NCBI GenBank assembly: GCA_027307165.1 | Contig: DAHUXM010000016.1 | Span: 1-64,000 of the forward strand | Direction of reading: 5' to 3' | DNA from: Gemmatimonadota bacterium | GTDB taxonomy: Bacteria > Gemmatimonadota > Gemmatimonadetes > Gemmatimonadales > Gemmatimonadaceae | Length of the DNA stretch: 64,000 bases | In this document: positions 51,049-59,242 of the stretch, one piece after another | Layout: each line of letters opens with the position of its first letter | Numbering within the stretch: position 1 is the stretch's first letter | The notes under the pieces: model-generated | Databases searched by the model: none | The model's input: the letters and a program-made list of their open reading frames with translations, nothing else | What the model was told of the DNA's origin: nothing | Made by a program: the position numbers and the translations under genes

Positions 51049-52488
51049 GATCAGCTTTGCGGCTTCTGCTGCAAGTCCATCGAGCAGGGCTCTCGTGTGA
51101 TGCGTGCGCGTGCGGTGATTCATCAACGTCACGCGCAGCACCGGCCGTCCTTCAAGGACCGTGAGAGTGATCCATCCCTTTCCCGAACGGTTGTATGCCG
51201 CGCGCAAATTGCGATTCAGTGCATCTATGAAATCGGAATCGCGATTGCCTCCGCCGAGGTAGCGAAAGCAGAGGATGTTCGATTCCGGCGCGTGCAGTGC
51301 TTCGAAGTCGCTACGCGACGTGATCGCATCGTACAGGTCGCGCGTCACGTCGCACAGATGGTCGTACACGCGGCCGATTCCGTCCGCGCCGTAGCGCTGC
51401 AGCACAACCCATAGCTTCAAGACGTCTGCGCGGCGGGAGCACTGAAAGCTCTCCTTGCCGAGGTCCCACGCACGCGCGCCGACGCGCTCGTGAAACAGAT
51501 ATGGCGCACGCTGTGCGAAGGCGCGCTGCAGATCCCGATCGTCCCGCATCAACAACATTCCGGTAGCGATCGGCAACAGCATTCCCTTGTGCGGGTCCCA
51601 TGCAAGCGATCGAGCGCGCTCCAGTCCGTGAAGCGCTGCCGCGCGCGACTCCGAGAGGAGCGCCGACGCGCCGTGTGCGCCATCCACGTGGAGCCATACG
51701 CCGTGGGCGTCGCAGATGGCGCCAATAGCACTGAGATCGTCGAACGATCCCGTGGCCGTCGATCCCACAGTCGCAACGACGGCCATCACTGCCTTTCCCG
51801 ATGCACGCGCGTCGACGAGCGCGCGTTCGAGCGCGTCGGGATCCATCCGGAACTCGCGCGAAGGGATGGTGACGAGACTGCGCACGCCCAGTCCAAGCTC
51901 GCCGAGCGCTCGGGAGACTGCGTAGTGCGCATGCTCGCCGCAGAGTACGACGGGGGGATTCGCGCCGACTCCGTCGGTCCACGCGTCGGGAATTATCGCA
52001 TTGCGCGCCGCCAGCAGAGCCGTGAATGTCGCCTCCGTACCACCGGATGTAAGCGTGCCGCCACTGGCCTCGTCCCAACCGACGAGATCCGTCATCCAGC
52101 GAATCACGCGATGTTCTATCACGGTTGCGGTGGGAGACATCTCCCAGACCGCGACTGACTGGTTCATCACGCTTATGAGCGGCTCGGTCCACACGGCCGC
52201 GGGCAGAGGCGGCGCGACCTGATGGCCCATGTACATCGGATGGTACAGCCGGTTGGCGTCCGCCATCACGTCTGTTCGCAGACGCTGCGCGACGTGTCGA
52301 AGCGACTGTCCGCCACGCGGTAGCGGCTCATCGAAGCGTACGGCTAGCTGTTCCGGTGTGAGCTCGGTCGAGACGGCGCCTGTGCCATCTCGAGTGGAGT
52401 CGAAGTATTCTGCAACGAGAGCGACAACCTCGGCGCCGGATGCCGCCTGAGTGTCGCTCTCCAGTGTTTCAAGGATCGGATCCGTCAT
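51040..52488 (-). CDS. PLP-dependent decarboxylase (group II aromatic/glutamate type)
   Basis: A 482-residue fold-type I decarboxylase. The PLP lysine is in SLAWDPHKGMLLP (about 299), the Asp-His pair in HVDGAHGASALLSE, and the N-terminal substrate region MYMGHQVAPPLPAAVWTEPL plus GWDEASGGTLTSGGTEATFTALLAAR match DDC/Gad relatives. Substrate could be an aromatic amino acid, glutamate or diaminobutyrate-like; sequence alone does not decide. The ATG at 52488 fits the family length. Confidence 0.88.
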   Translation of the reverse strand: MTDPILETLESDTQAASGAEVVALVAEYFDSTRDGTGAVSTELTPEQLAVRFDEPLPRGGQSLRHVAQRLRTDVMADANRLYHPMYMGHQVAPPLPAAVWTEPLISVMNQSVAVWEMSPTATVIEHRVIRWMTDLVGWDEASGGTLTSGGTEATFTALLAARNAIIPDAWTDGVGANPPVVLCGEHAHYAVSRALGELGLGVRSLVTIPSREFRMDPDALERALVDARASGKAVMAVVATVGSTATGSFDDLSAIGAICDAHGVWLHVDGAHGASALLSESRAAALHGLERARSLAWDPHKGMLLPIATGMLLMRDDRDLQRAFAQRAPYLFHERVGARAWDLGKESFQCSRRADVLKLWVVLQRYGADGIGRVYDHLCDVTRDLYDAITSRSDFEALHAPESNILCFRYLGGGNRDSDFIDALNRNLRAAYNRSGKGWITLTVLEGRPVLRVTLMNHRTRTHHTRALLDGLAAEAAKLISE

Positions 52489-52538
52489 CCGATCAATCTA
52501 TCAAAACATCTCTCAGCTCATCGATCGACTCGCTGCGG

Positions 52539-53354
52539 TCACCAGTCGCGCCCCCGCCTCGGCACACTCACGCGGCCCTTGACGTTGGTGTACGACACCG
52601 AGCCACTTCCCTTTCTGTCGACTGTGAGATCACCGCCAATCCTGTCGGCATCGACGCTGCCGGAGCCGATCGAGCCCATGTGGAGTGAGCCGGTTACGTC
52701 GCTCACGTTTACCCCGCCGGAGCCTGCCTCGCGTACGTCAACCGAGCCGGTCACACCCGCGATGGTGATGCCGCCTGAACCAGTGGAGACCGTCACGTCC
52801 CCGTGAACGTTGCGCAACCTTACGCCGCCCGAGCCGCTCCGCACTTCCGCCGCGCCTCTGACGTTGCTGACCTGTACACCGCCGGATCCAGCGTGGAGGC
52901 TGACCGGGCCCACGTTATCGATCTGGGCGACGCCGCTGCCGTTATTGACGTCGAGACTGAGACTGGGCGGTACTTCAATCGTGAGGTTGATGCTGACGTT
53001 GTCGTTCCCGAACCAGTCGCTGTCCCGACGATCCGTCCGCACTACAATCGCGTCGCCTTCGCGGCGTGCGATCAGCTTGACAGCGTCCATGGCGCGCTGG
53101 GAGGAACCGCGCACCGTAGCGGTTGCGGATACCTGCGAAGCGCCTTCCTTGCCGTTGATCACAAGATGTCCCGATCCGTTCTCGACGCGAATACGCGTCG
53201 CGCCGGCCGTGGACACGACGGCGTGCAGAGGCACCGGATAGCCACTTTCCTGAGCCCCTGCCCCCGAGGCCGCGAGCGTCGTCAGAATAACTGCGAGCCC
53301 GATCGGGAATCGGGTAACGCCGTAGGCGGTCTTACCGGTATGTTCGGAGAACAT
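52539..53354 (-). CDS. Secreted DUF4097 beta-helix protein
   Basis: About 271 residues with signal peptide (FPIGLAVILTTLAASGAGAQ). The mature protein is a run of short repeats of the form GSGxVxVxxVxG (for example NGSGVAQIDNVGPVSLHAGSGGVQVSNVRG), giving a right-handed beta-solenoid typical of DUF4097. Such proteins are abundant in Gemmatimonadota and their role is unknown. ATG at 53354 is chosen at the start of the signal region; the frame extends to 53468 without signal character. Confidence 0.82.
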   Translation of the reverse strand: MFSEHTGKTAYGVTRFPIGLAVILTTLAASGAGAQESGYPVPLHAVVSTAGATRIRVENGSGHLVINGKEGASQVSATATVRGSSQRAMDAVKLIARREGDAIVVRTDRRDSDWFGNDNVSINLTIEVPPSLSLDVNNGSGVAQIDNVGPVSLHAGSGGVQVSNVRGAAEVRSGSGGVRLRNVHGDVTVSTGSGGITIAGVTGSVDVREAGSGGVNVSDVTGSLHMGSIGSGSVDADRIGGDLTVDRKGSGSVSYTNVKGRVSVPRRGRDW

Positions 53355-53496
53355 GGTCTTGATGGCTATGGGTGAAAGTTCGGCAGCGATGCGCAATGAC
53401 GAGCCAGGACATCTTGCGACCGGCTCTCCAGGGATAGGATGGTCCGCGCGACGAAATGGTTTCCTCAACTAACTTTGGGAAACCTCGACCCAACAA

Positions 53497-54090
53497 ATGA
53501 ATTCGACCATAGACCTGCTGCTCACACGCAGATCCGTTCCACTGCGCCTGCTCGCCGCACCGGCTCCAACGCGAGCGGAAATCCGTACGTTGCTCACGAT
53601 CGCCAGCCGGGTGCCCGATCATGGCCGAGTCGTACCCTGGCGGTTCGTGGTGATCGGGCCGGCCGGCGGAGCTCGACTGGGCGATCTGATTGCGAACGCG
53701 TTCCGCACTGATCATCCCGACGCGACGCCGGAACTCCTGGAGATCGAGCGTGGTCTCCTGGTCCGCGCCCCACTGGTAATCGCAGTAATCTCGAGCACGC
53801 GCGAGCACCCCAAGGCGCCCGAGTGGGAGCAGATTCTTTCCGCCGGCGCAGCGACGATGAGCCTCGTCATCGCGGCCAACGCAATGGGATACGGAGCGAA
53901 CTGGCACACCGAGTGGTACGCGTACGATCGGCGGATCATCCACGAGCTAGGCGTGAGGGATGACGAGCGGATCGCTGGATTCGTGCACATCGGTACGGCG
54001 ACCGAGCGTCCTGGCGATCGGCCGCGACCGCTGTTGGACGACGTGGCTGTGGAGTATGGTGCAGACGGCATCAGTGCGCTGGCGCAATGA
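53497..54090 (+). CDS. Nitroreductase-family flavoprotein
   Basis: A 197-residue FMN enzyme of the YdjA-like short group. TRRSVPLRLLAAPAPTRAEIRTLLTIASRVPDHGRVVPWRFVVI holds the FMN-phosphate Arg and the DHGxxxPWRF signature; GAATMSLVIAANAMGYGANW and IHIGTATERPGDRPRPLL-like C-terminal sequence match. Electron acceptor unknown. Divergent from the DUF4097 gene, convergent on the Nudix gene. Confidence 0.9.
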   Translation: MNSTIDLLLTRRSVPLRLLAAPAPTRAEIRTLLTIASRVPDHGRVVPWRFVVIGPAGGARLGDLIANAFRTDHPDATPELLEIERGLLVRAPLVIAVISSTREHPKAPEWEQILSAGAATMSLVIAANAMGYGANWHTEWYAYDRRIIHELGVRDDERIAGFVHIGTATERPGDRPRPLLDDVAVEYGADGISALAQ

Positions 54091-54099
54091 CCGCGACGC

Positions 54100-54624
54100 T
54101 TACGGGAACTGCCCCTGTTTCACGGTTGCGAGAAATTCATGAATAATTCTCTCCGTCAAACCCCACAGCACGTGACCTTGCCATAGCAGACCGCGTACGT
54201 GAATCGCTGAGCCGTCGCGTATCGTAACCGGGGTGGTCACCCACGCATCTTCACGCTGAAGCTGTTCGACTGGAATCCACCAGGATTCCACTATCTCGCA
54301 TGATATGGTGACGCGCCTGTCACCCCCGTATCGAAACACGAAAGGCGCGATCGTTATGGCAGGCGCCGTCATGAAGCTCGGCGTCACGGTGGTGAGCGTA
54401 GCAATGCGGGCACTTTGCGACAGGTCGATACCAGTCTCCTCCAGCGTCTCGCGCCTTGCGGTCTCCTCGAGGGTCGCATCGCCCGGCTCGTGGCCACCGC
54501 CGGGCAACGCCAGATGACCGCTCCAGGGATCCCCGTCCACGGTTGCGCGCCTGATGAGCAGCAAGTCCTCGCCCGCCGCTCCCGGCGAAAGCACGATCGC
54601 AACCGCCGCATGACGAACGCTCAT
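54100..54624 (-). CDS. Nudix hydrolase, CoA-pyrophosphatase (NudL) type
   Basis: About 174 residues. The Nudix box is GGHEPGDATLEETARRETLEETGIDL with the metal-binding REtlEE core, preceded by the UPF0035/NudL marker DPWSGHLALPGG. NudL enzymes cleave CoA to 4'-phosphopantetheine and ADP. ATG at 54624 is preferred; a TTG at 54645 would add seven residues. Ends 9 bases from the converging nitroreductase gene. Confidence 0.87.
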   Translation of the reverse strand: MSVRHAAVAIVLSPGAAGEDLLLIRRATVDGDPWSGHLALPGGGHEPGDATLEETARRETLEETGIDLSQSARIATLTTVTPSFMTAPAITIAPFVFRYGGDRRVTISCEIVESWWIPVEQLQREDAWVTTPVTIRDGSAIHVRGLLWQGHVLWGLTERIIHEFLATVKQGQFP

Positions 54625-54824
54625 ACCAACCGGACGACGCACCAAGAGGTCATTCCGAACTGTACTGCGCTCGCGACGGTCGTGGAAGGAGCTCCGGCCT
54701 CATCGCGCGCGCTCGACGTTACAACGTCCTTCAAGTCCGACCGTACATCTATGGGTCGCAGGGTACGAATATCGCTGGCGAATGTCAGCGGCGTACACAA
54801 CACCAACATTCAAGAGGAATCGAC

Positions 54825-55190
54825 ATGCGGCGAATCAACATTGCGGCGTGCTCCCTGGTGCTCCTTGCCGCGGCGAGTGCTCCGGTGATGGCGCAGGGGA
54901 ACATGGGTGGACGGATGGATCCTTCGCAGATGGTAGAGCGCTCGACCACCCGCCTGCTGACCGGCATCACGCTTACCGCGGCAGAGACCGACTCGGTCAA
55001 GGCAATCAACGAGCGTCTTGCGACGGCTGCAAAGGCCGAGACGGGCGGCGACATGCGCGCCAGGATGACCGAGATGCGCACCAATCAGCGCACTCAGCTC
55101 CGCGCAATCCTCACGCCCGAGCAGCAGGCCGTGTTCGACAAGAACGTTGCGGACATGGACAAGGCGCGCATGAACCGGCCACAGCCGTAG
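54825..55190 (+). CDS. Small periplasmic LTXXQ-type (Spy/CpxP-like) protein
   Basis: A 121-residue exported protein: signal peptide (RRINIAACSLVLLAAASAPVMAQ) followed by helices with ITLTAAETDSVKAI and ILTPEQQAVFDKNVADM, the LTxxQ repeats of Spy/CpxP periplasmic chaperone-like proteins. It contains many Met and Arg. AGAGGAA lies 9 bases before the ATG. A terminator hairpin follows 45 bases after the stop. Confidence 0.78.
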   Translation: MRRINIAACSLVLLAAASAPVMAQGNMGGRMDPSQMVERSTTRLLTGITLTAAETDSVKAINERLATAAKAETGGDMRARMTEMRTNQRTQLRAILTPEQQAVFDKNVADMDKARMNRPQP

Positions 55191-55210
55191 CACACCGTCA
55201 ACACACAGTA

Positions 55211-55230
55211 ACAACCAGTAACAACCAGTA
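55211..55230. repeat. Short tandem repeat of a 10-base unit
   Basis: ACAACCAGTA occurs twice in tandem, with a degenerate copy just before (ACACACAGTA). It fills the space between the LTXXQ gene and its terminator and is probably a slippage product. Confidence 0.7.
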
Positions 55231-55236
55231 ACAAAA

Positions 55237-55259
55237 AAGGACCGCACCATGCGGTCCTT
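55237..55259. terminator. Bidirectional intrinsic terminator
   Basis: Perfect 10-bp stem AAGGACCGCA/TGCGGTCCTT with a 3-base loop, preceded by A-tract and followed by CTTTGTT. Serves the LTXXQ gene (plus) and the sugar transferase gene (minus). Confidence 0.85.
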
Positions 55260-55275
55260 CTTTGTTATCGCACAG

Positions 55276-56076
55276 TCACCGTGAGCCGCGCTTGAAGATC
55301 ATCACCGGAAGTGTCCGCATCATGATTTTGAGATCCTCCGCCAGCGATTGCCGCGCGAGATACTCGAGGTCGAGTTGAATCTTGACGCGCACGTCGTCGA
55401 TGGACGTGTCGTACGAGTGATTGATCTGCGCCCAGCCGGTGATGCCCGGACGCGCCTGCTGACGTAACTGATAGCCGTCGATGTTCTCGCGCAGCTCTGC
55501 GAATATGCTGGGTCGCTCCGGCCGCGGACCCACGATGTTCATGTCTCCCAGCACGACGTTGATGAGCTGGGGGAGCTCGTCCAGACGCGTCTTGCGCAGA
55601 AAATTTCCGACCGGCGTCACACGCGGATCCTGCTGCGCCGCCCACACTGCGCCAGTGCCGGCCTCGGCGTCCTGCCGCATCGACCGGAATTTGAGGATGC
55701 GAAACGGCCGCCCCCCGACATTCGACCTGCGCCTGTCTTCGCCGGGTGAAACAGCTCGGCGACGACGATCCACGCCAACACGGTCCTGCACGTAGAAGAC
55801 CGGACCGCGCGAAGTGAGCCTCACCGCGAGCGCGATGAGCAGCATGACCGGAGCGAGCACGATCAACGCAAGTACGGCAATGAAGACGTTGAGCAGACGA
55901 TTGAGCGCTTCCGATCGCTGCGCGGCGATGACTCTCTGAGCGTACGCATCGCCAGCCTCCGCTCGATTGGGTGCACTGGCGCGCTCGGACGCAGCGATGG
56001 GAGCCGGGTCTCGACGCGGCTCGTCGTCGATCATCTCCGTCTGCTCATCCTGTACAGGATAGGAGTCGGTGTTCAT
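55276..56076 (-). CDS. Undecaprenyl-phosphate sugar phosphotransferase (WcaJ/bac_transf family)
   Basis: A 266-residue monotopic phosphoglycosyl transferase that starts exopolysaccharide or O-antigen repeat units by moving a sugar-1-phosphate to undecaprenyl phosphate. One membrane helix (about 63-86: [27 protein letters not shown]), then [35 protein letters not shown] (catalytic DE pair) and the end [24 protein letters not shown]. The 60-residue N terminus is polar and unstructured. No glycan cluster surrounds it. A 109-residue membrane protein gene precedes it by 26 bases. Confidence 0.9.
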   Translation of the reverse strand: MNTDSYPVQDEQTEMIDDEPRRDPAPIAASERASAPNRAEAGDAYAQRVIAAQRSEALNRLLNVFIAVLALIVLAPVMLLIALAVRLTSRGPVFYVQDRVGVDRRRRAVSPGEDRRRSNVGGRPFRILKFRSMRQDAEAGTGAVWAAQQDPRVTPVGNFLRKTRLDELPQLINVVLGDMNIVGPRPERPSIFAELRENIDGYQLRQQARPGITGWAQINHSYDTSIDDVRVKIQLDLEYLARQSLAEDLKIMMRTLPVMIFKRGSR

Positions 56077-56102
56077 CGCTTACGTATCCGAGCTTTCAGC
56101 AC

Positions 56103-56432
56103 TTACAATTTTGCGAGGGTGTATAGTCCAACCAGCAACAACTCGATTCCGACGAATCCAGCCCAGAAGCTGCCGCGCGTCACCGCGTACGCGAGGAGAG
56201 CACCTGCGCCAGGCAACCACAACGCAACGTACAATTTGACGCTGGAGTCCGCACGCTTGCGCGGGGGCGGCTGCTCCGGCTGATGCTCCGGATCGACTTC
56301 TGGCAACCCGTACGTCTCCTCGTCAGTCTCTGGCGACTGAATTGACTGGTTCACAGTTGTCCCGATCGGGTGGGAGGAAGCGCCTTCCAGTGGAGAGCCA
56401 CCGAGCACGTATAGTACCACCGCAGTCGGCAA
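56103..56432 (-). CDS. Small membrane protein of unknown function upstream of the sugar transferase
   Basis: A 109-residue protein. The first 60 residues are polar and Pro/Glu-rich; two hydrophobic helices lie at about 68-85 and 87-106 (VALWLPGAGALLAYAVTRGSFWAGFVGIELLLVGLYTLA). I do not recognise it. The start is uncertain, since a later GTG near 56354 would remove 26 residues of weak coding character. It is 26 bases upstream of the sugar transferase gene and probably cotranscribed. Confidence 0.55.
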   Translation of the reverse strand: MPTAVVLYVLGGSPLEGASSHPIGTTVNQSIQSPETDEETYGLPEVDPEHQPEQPPPRKRADSSVKLYVALWLPGAGALLAYAVTRGSFWAGFVGIELLLVGLYTLAKL

Positions 56433-56519
56433 GCCGCACTACCCCGAGTTTCGGCTGGCCGGACGCTGCCGCAAGTGTTCGGGCAAAAACCGCCGCCCCG
56501 GCCGGCTATAAAGCTTCGA

Positions 56520-56639
56520 TCAGTGGCCGCGGACCAGCCAGACGACGATCGCGATCAGCAGGATGCCGATCCCCGTCGGAATCAGAAAACGCCTGGTGAG
56601 GAACGACGCGCCAAAGTCGTTCCGCAGGCGCCCGCTCAT
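56520..56639 (-). CDS. 39-residue single-helix membrane peptide coupled to the GNAT gene
   Basis: ATG at 56639 overlaps the TGA of the preceding GNAT gene (ATGA). The product starts MSGRLRNDFGASFLTRRF and continues as one hydrophobic helix (about 19-36) ending WLVRGH, with positive residues before the helix. Overlap and membrane character speak for a real coupled micropeptide, perhaps a partner of the membrane-anchored GNAT. It is too short for most gene finders. Confidence 0.55.
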   Translation of the reverse strand: MSGRLRNDFGASFLTRRFLIPTGIGILLIAIVVWLVRGH

Positions 56640-57400
56640 TGCGTTGGGGTGGGGGTAAGGGTGAATCCGGTGGGTCCGCGCACACATCCGATGCGCTCGA
56701 AAAAGCCGATGCAGTCCGGCTGTGCCTCGATAAGCAGGCGCGCATCCGGTGCGGCGGCGAGTGCCCGCGACATGAGATTGCGCCCGATGCCGAGGCGCTG
56801 GTAGTCCGGATCGACCAGGATGTCGGCTATCACGCTGAACGTGTAGCCGTCGCTGAGCAAGCGCACCGCTCCAACGAGACGCCCGGCGTCCCACGCACCG
56901 ATATTGATCGTCCTGGCGAGCGCCTCGCGCACTTTGGGGATTTCGTAGCGAACCGGGCGCACGCGTTCGGCCAGCGGTATGAACGAAGCGGCGTAGACGC
57001 CAGCTTCGTCGTAGTAAACATTGCTCACATCGCGCCGCGCGGATGCGCCGGACGTCGACGTCCTTCGCACCGGCGCGATTGGCGTTGCACCGGCCCACGC
57101 GATGGTCGGCGATCCGCCTGCGATCGCAAATTCGCGATTATGGCGATGATGTTTGTGATATCGCTCCCAGACTCCGCCGAGCAGATTGCCAGCCTCGAGA
57201 CCGATGAGTCCCATGACGATGCCGGTACCGAGCACGACTGAGAGGAAGTACGCGAGTCCGCGGATCATGTCGCCCTGATCCACCTGGTCGGCCAGGAAGG
57301 GCCACGCGAACGCCCCCGACCAGACGAAGCCGAGGAAGAATGTGAGCAGCGCAGTGGCGTCCTTGATTACTACGCGTCGGCGTCGATAGAAGTCGGACAT
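56636..57400 (-). CDS. Membrane-tethered GNAT-family acetyltransferase
   Basis: A 254-residue fusion. Residues 1-75 hold two hydrophobic helices (about 15-38 and 48-72) linked by FLADQVDQGDMIRG, then a His/Arg-rich stretch (ERYHKHHRHNRE) and a 45-residue Ser/Arg/Ala linker. Residues about 130-250 are a GNAT domain with the acetyl-CoA loop VDPDYQRLGIGRNLM and IGFFERIGCVR. GNATs are usually soluble, so anchoring is unusual. GGAGG lies 9 bases before the ATG at 57400. Substrate unknown. The 39-residue membrane peptide overlaps its stop. Confidence 0.75.
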   Translation of the reverse strand: MSDFYRRRRVVIKDATALLTFFLGFVWSGAFAWPFLADQVDQGDMIRGLAYFLSVVLGTGIVMGLIGLEAGNLLGGVWERYHKHHRHNREFAIAGGSPTIAWAGATPIAPVRRTSTSGASARRDVSNVYYDEAGVYAASFIPLAERVRPVRYEIPKVREALARTINIGAWDAGRLVGAVRLLSDGYTFSVIADILVDPDYQRLGIGRNLMSRALAAAPDARLLIEAQPDCIGFFERIGCVRGPTGFTLTPTPTQ

Positions 57401-57567
57401 GGGCTTCCCCTCCCGCGTTGGCCAGCGACCTGCAGCGCCTGACAGAACTGGCAGTCGCACCACGAAAGATACCCCGCAGAACCTCCGCGTGCCGCGCGTC
57501 CGGAACGCAATCAGGGGCGACCGACAAGTGTCGATCGCCCCCGATCATCATGCGTCGGTTGGTACCG

Positions 57568-58131
57568 TCAGGTCCAGCTGGCCACTCCGCCGTGGCCGCT
57601 GCAGGCGCCCTGGCGATGAGTAGCGTGCGAGTAGAGACCATCCTTGCACTTGGCGATTGCACCGACCGGATTGTTGTCCTCCTTGCCACCCGATCCGACC
57701 GTCGCCTTGGACGCGGTCGAAGCCTTGGCCGCTTTAGCCGCCTTGGCTGGCTTGGCTGTGGATGCCGCCGCTGGCGCAGGGGTAACCGCAGCCGCTGCTG
57801 CTGCCGCCGTCTTTACACCGCCATGACCGGAGCATGCGCCGCGGCCGCCCTTCGACATCGTTCCATCAGTGCATGTAACCATGGCGGCGCTCGTCGCAGC
57901 CTTCGCCGGCGCTGGCGCCGTTGCAGCCTTGCCAGCCTTCGGAGCCTTCGCCGCACTTGCGGCCTTCGCCACGCCGCCGTGTCCGGAACAAGCACCGCGA
58001 CCAGACGCCGCGCTCGTGGTTCCGTCCTTGCACGTTACAACCGTTCCCTGTGCACCTGCCGCACCGACCCTTAGTGCCGATGCCATCGCGATTGCCGCCG
58101 CCATCGCGAACGAGCGTGAGATGAGCCGCAT
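57568..58131 (-). CDS. Secreted protein with three DUF3761 domains and Ala/Lys linkers
   Basis: A 187-residue exported protein: signal peptide (ISRSFAMAAAIAMASALRVGAAGAQ) then three copies of the DUF3761 motif C-K/T-DG-T/L-x(3-8)-GACSGHGGV (at about 33-55, 84-103 and 160-182). The copies are joined by linkers built of Ala, Lys, Pro and Thr (AKAAKAAKAS), similar in composition to histone H1 tails. The paired Cys in each unit could form a disulfide. GGAG 7 bases before the ATG at 58131 decides the start over 58137. Role unknown. Confidence 0.78.
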   Translation of the reverse strand: MRLISRSFAMAAAIAMASALRVGAAGAQGTVVTCKDGTTSAASGRGACSGHGGVAKAASAAKAPKAGKAATAPAPAKAATSAAMVTCTDGTMSKGGRGACSGHGGVKTAAAAAAAVTPAPAAASTAKPAKAAKAAKASTASKATVGSGGKEDNNPVGAIAKCKDGLYSHATHRQGACSGHGGVASWT

Positions 58132-58162
58132 AGCCATTCTCCATGAAGGGAATTGGTACTCC

Positions 58163-58178
58163 TAGCAAGAAATTGCTA
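58163..58178. other. Small stable hairpin in the leader of the haem-type binding protein gene
   Basis: TAGCAA-GAAA-TTGCTA is a perfect 6-bp stem closed by a GNRA tetraloop, about 112 bases before the start codon of the plus-strand gene. Such loops are stable in RNA. Function unknown; no cobalamin-riboswitch motif is seen. Confidence 0.35.
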
Positions 58179-58289
58179 AGCGCCCAGTCGGCGCGCAACG
58201 GAGTAATCGGCCTTAGCGTAATCTTAGTTGCGCGACCCCGGCCGCCACCGCGACAGCCCTGCATTCCGCCAATCCTCGAGTACACGCCA

Positions 58290-59195
58290 ATGCGTCACAT
58301 AGAGTTTCAAACAGCTCCCTCATTCAATCGCGGACGAATTGCACTCGCGGTGGCCATCGCGCTCTCGTTCGCCGCATGCGGAAGATCCAACGGCGGTGGA
58401 AACGGCAACCGGGTCGTCGGAGTGTCGAAGCAGATCAACGAATTCATGTACGAGATCGGTGCGCAGGACAATCTCGTAGCCAGAGATCTCACATCGATCT
58501 ATCCTCCCGCAATCAGATCGCTCCCCTCGGTCGGCTACCACCGCGCGCTGAGCGCGGAGGGGATCATATCGATGAAGCCAACGCTGTTTCTCACGGACGG
58601 AAATGTTGGACCCGACGCCGTGCTCGATCAGCTCAGGAAGGTCGGCATTCCCATGCTCGTCATCAAGCCGGGAGAATCGCTGGACAGCGCGCAGATGCTG
58701 ATGACGCAACTCGGCAAGCAGTTCCATCGTGAGAAAGCTGCGGACAGCGTCATCGCGAAGTGGCGCAGCGGAATGGATTCGGTCTGGCAGGACACGGCGC
58801 AGTGGACCGGCAAGCCGCATCCGCGCGTGCTCATCATGCACTTCGGCCAGATCGGGAACAGCTATCTCGCAGTTGGCGGAGAAGGCCCGGCGACTCAGAT
58901 GCTGCGCTGGGCTGGTGCAGCGAATGCGATCGACTCGACCAGAACCATGACGCGACTCACACCGGAGCTCATCGCACAGTTGGCGCCGGACATCATAATC
59001 GCGACCGATGTCGGCTTCGATCGGGTTGGAAGTTCGGACAAGTTCGCGACTTTGCCAGGTGTTAATCTCACACCCGCCGGCAGGAACAAGCGCATCTATC
59101 GAATCAACGAGCAGGAGCTTCTGTACTTCGGACCACGCACGCCTGCGACCGTGCGCGAACTGGTGACGATGGTGCACCCGCCAGCTGCGCAATAG
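58290..59195 (+). CDS. Haem/cobalamin-type ABC substrate-binding lipoprotein (HmuT-like), orphan
   Basis: A 301-residue class III binding protein. The lipobox is in AIALSFAACGRS. The mature start RVVGVSKQINEFMYEIGAQDNLVARD, SIYPPAIRSLPSVGYHRALSAEGIISMKPTLFL and PAGRNKRIYRINEQELLYFGPRTP match HmuT/BtuF-type proteins; the Tyr of VGYHRALS is the usual haem-iron ligand position in HmuT. No permease or ATPase gene is adjacent. The ATG at 58290 is chosen at the signal peptide. Confidence 0.82.
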   Translation: MRHIEFQTAPSFNRGRIALAVAIALSFAACGRSNGGGNGNRVVGVSKQINEFMYEIGAQDNLVARDLTSIYPPAIRSLPSVGYHRALSAEGIISMKPTLFLTDGNVGPDAVLDQLRKVGIPMLVIKPGESLDSAQMLMTQLGKQFHREKAADSVIAKWRSGMDSVWQDTAQWTGKPHPRVLIMHFGQIGNSYLAVGGEGPATQMLRWAGAANAIDSTRTMTRLTPELIAQLAPDIIIATDVGFDRVGSSDKFATLPGVNLTPAGRNKRIYRINEQELLYFGPRTPATVRELVTMVHPPAAQ

Positions 59196-59242
59196 CGGCC
59201 GGCGGTCGCGATCAATGCTACAACATCGTTATAACATGGATC

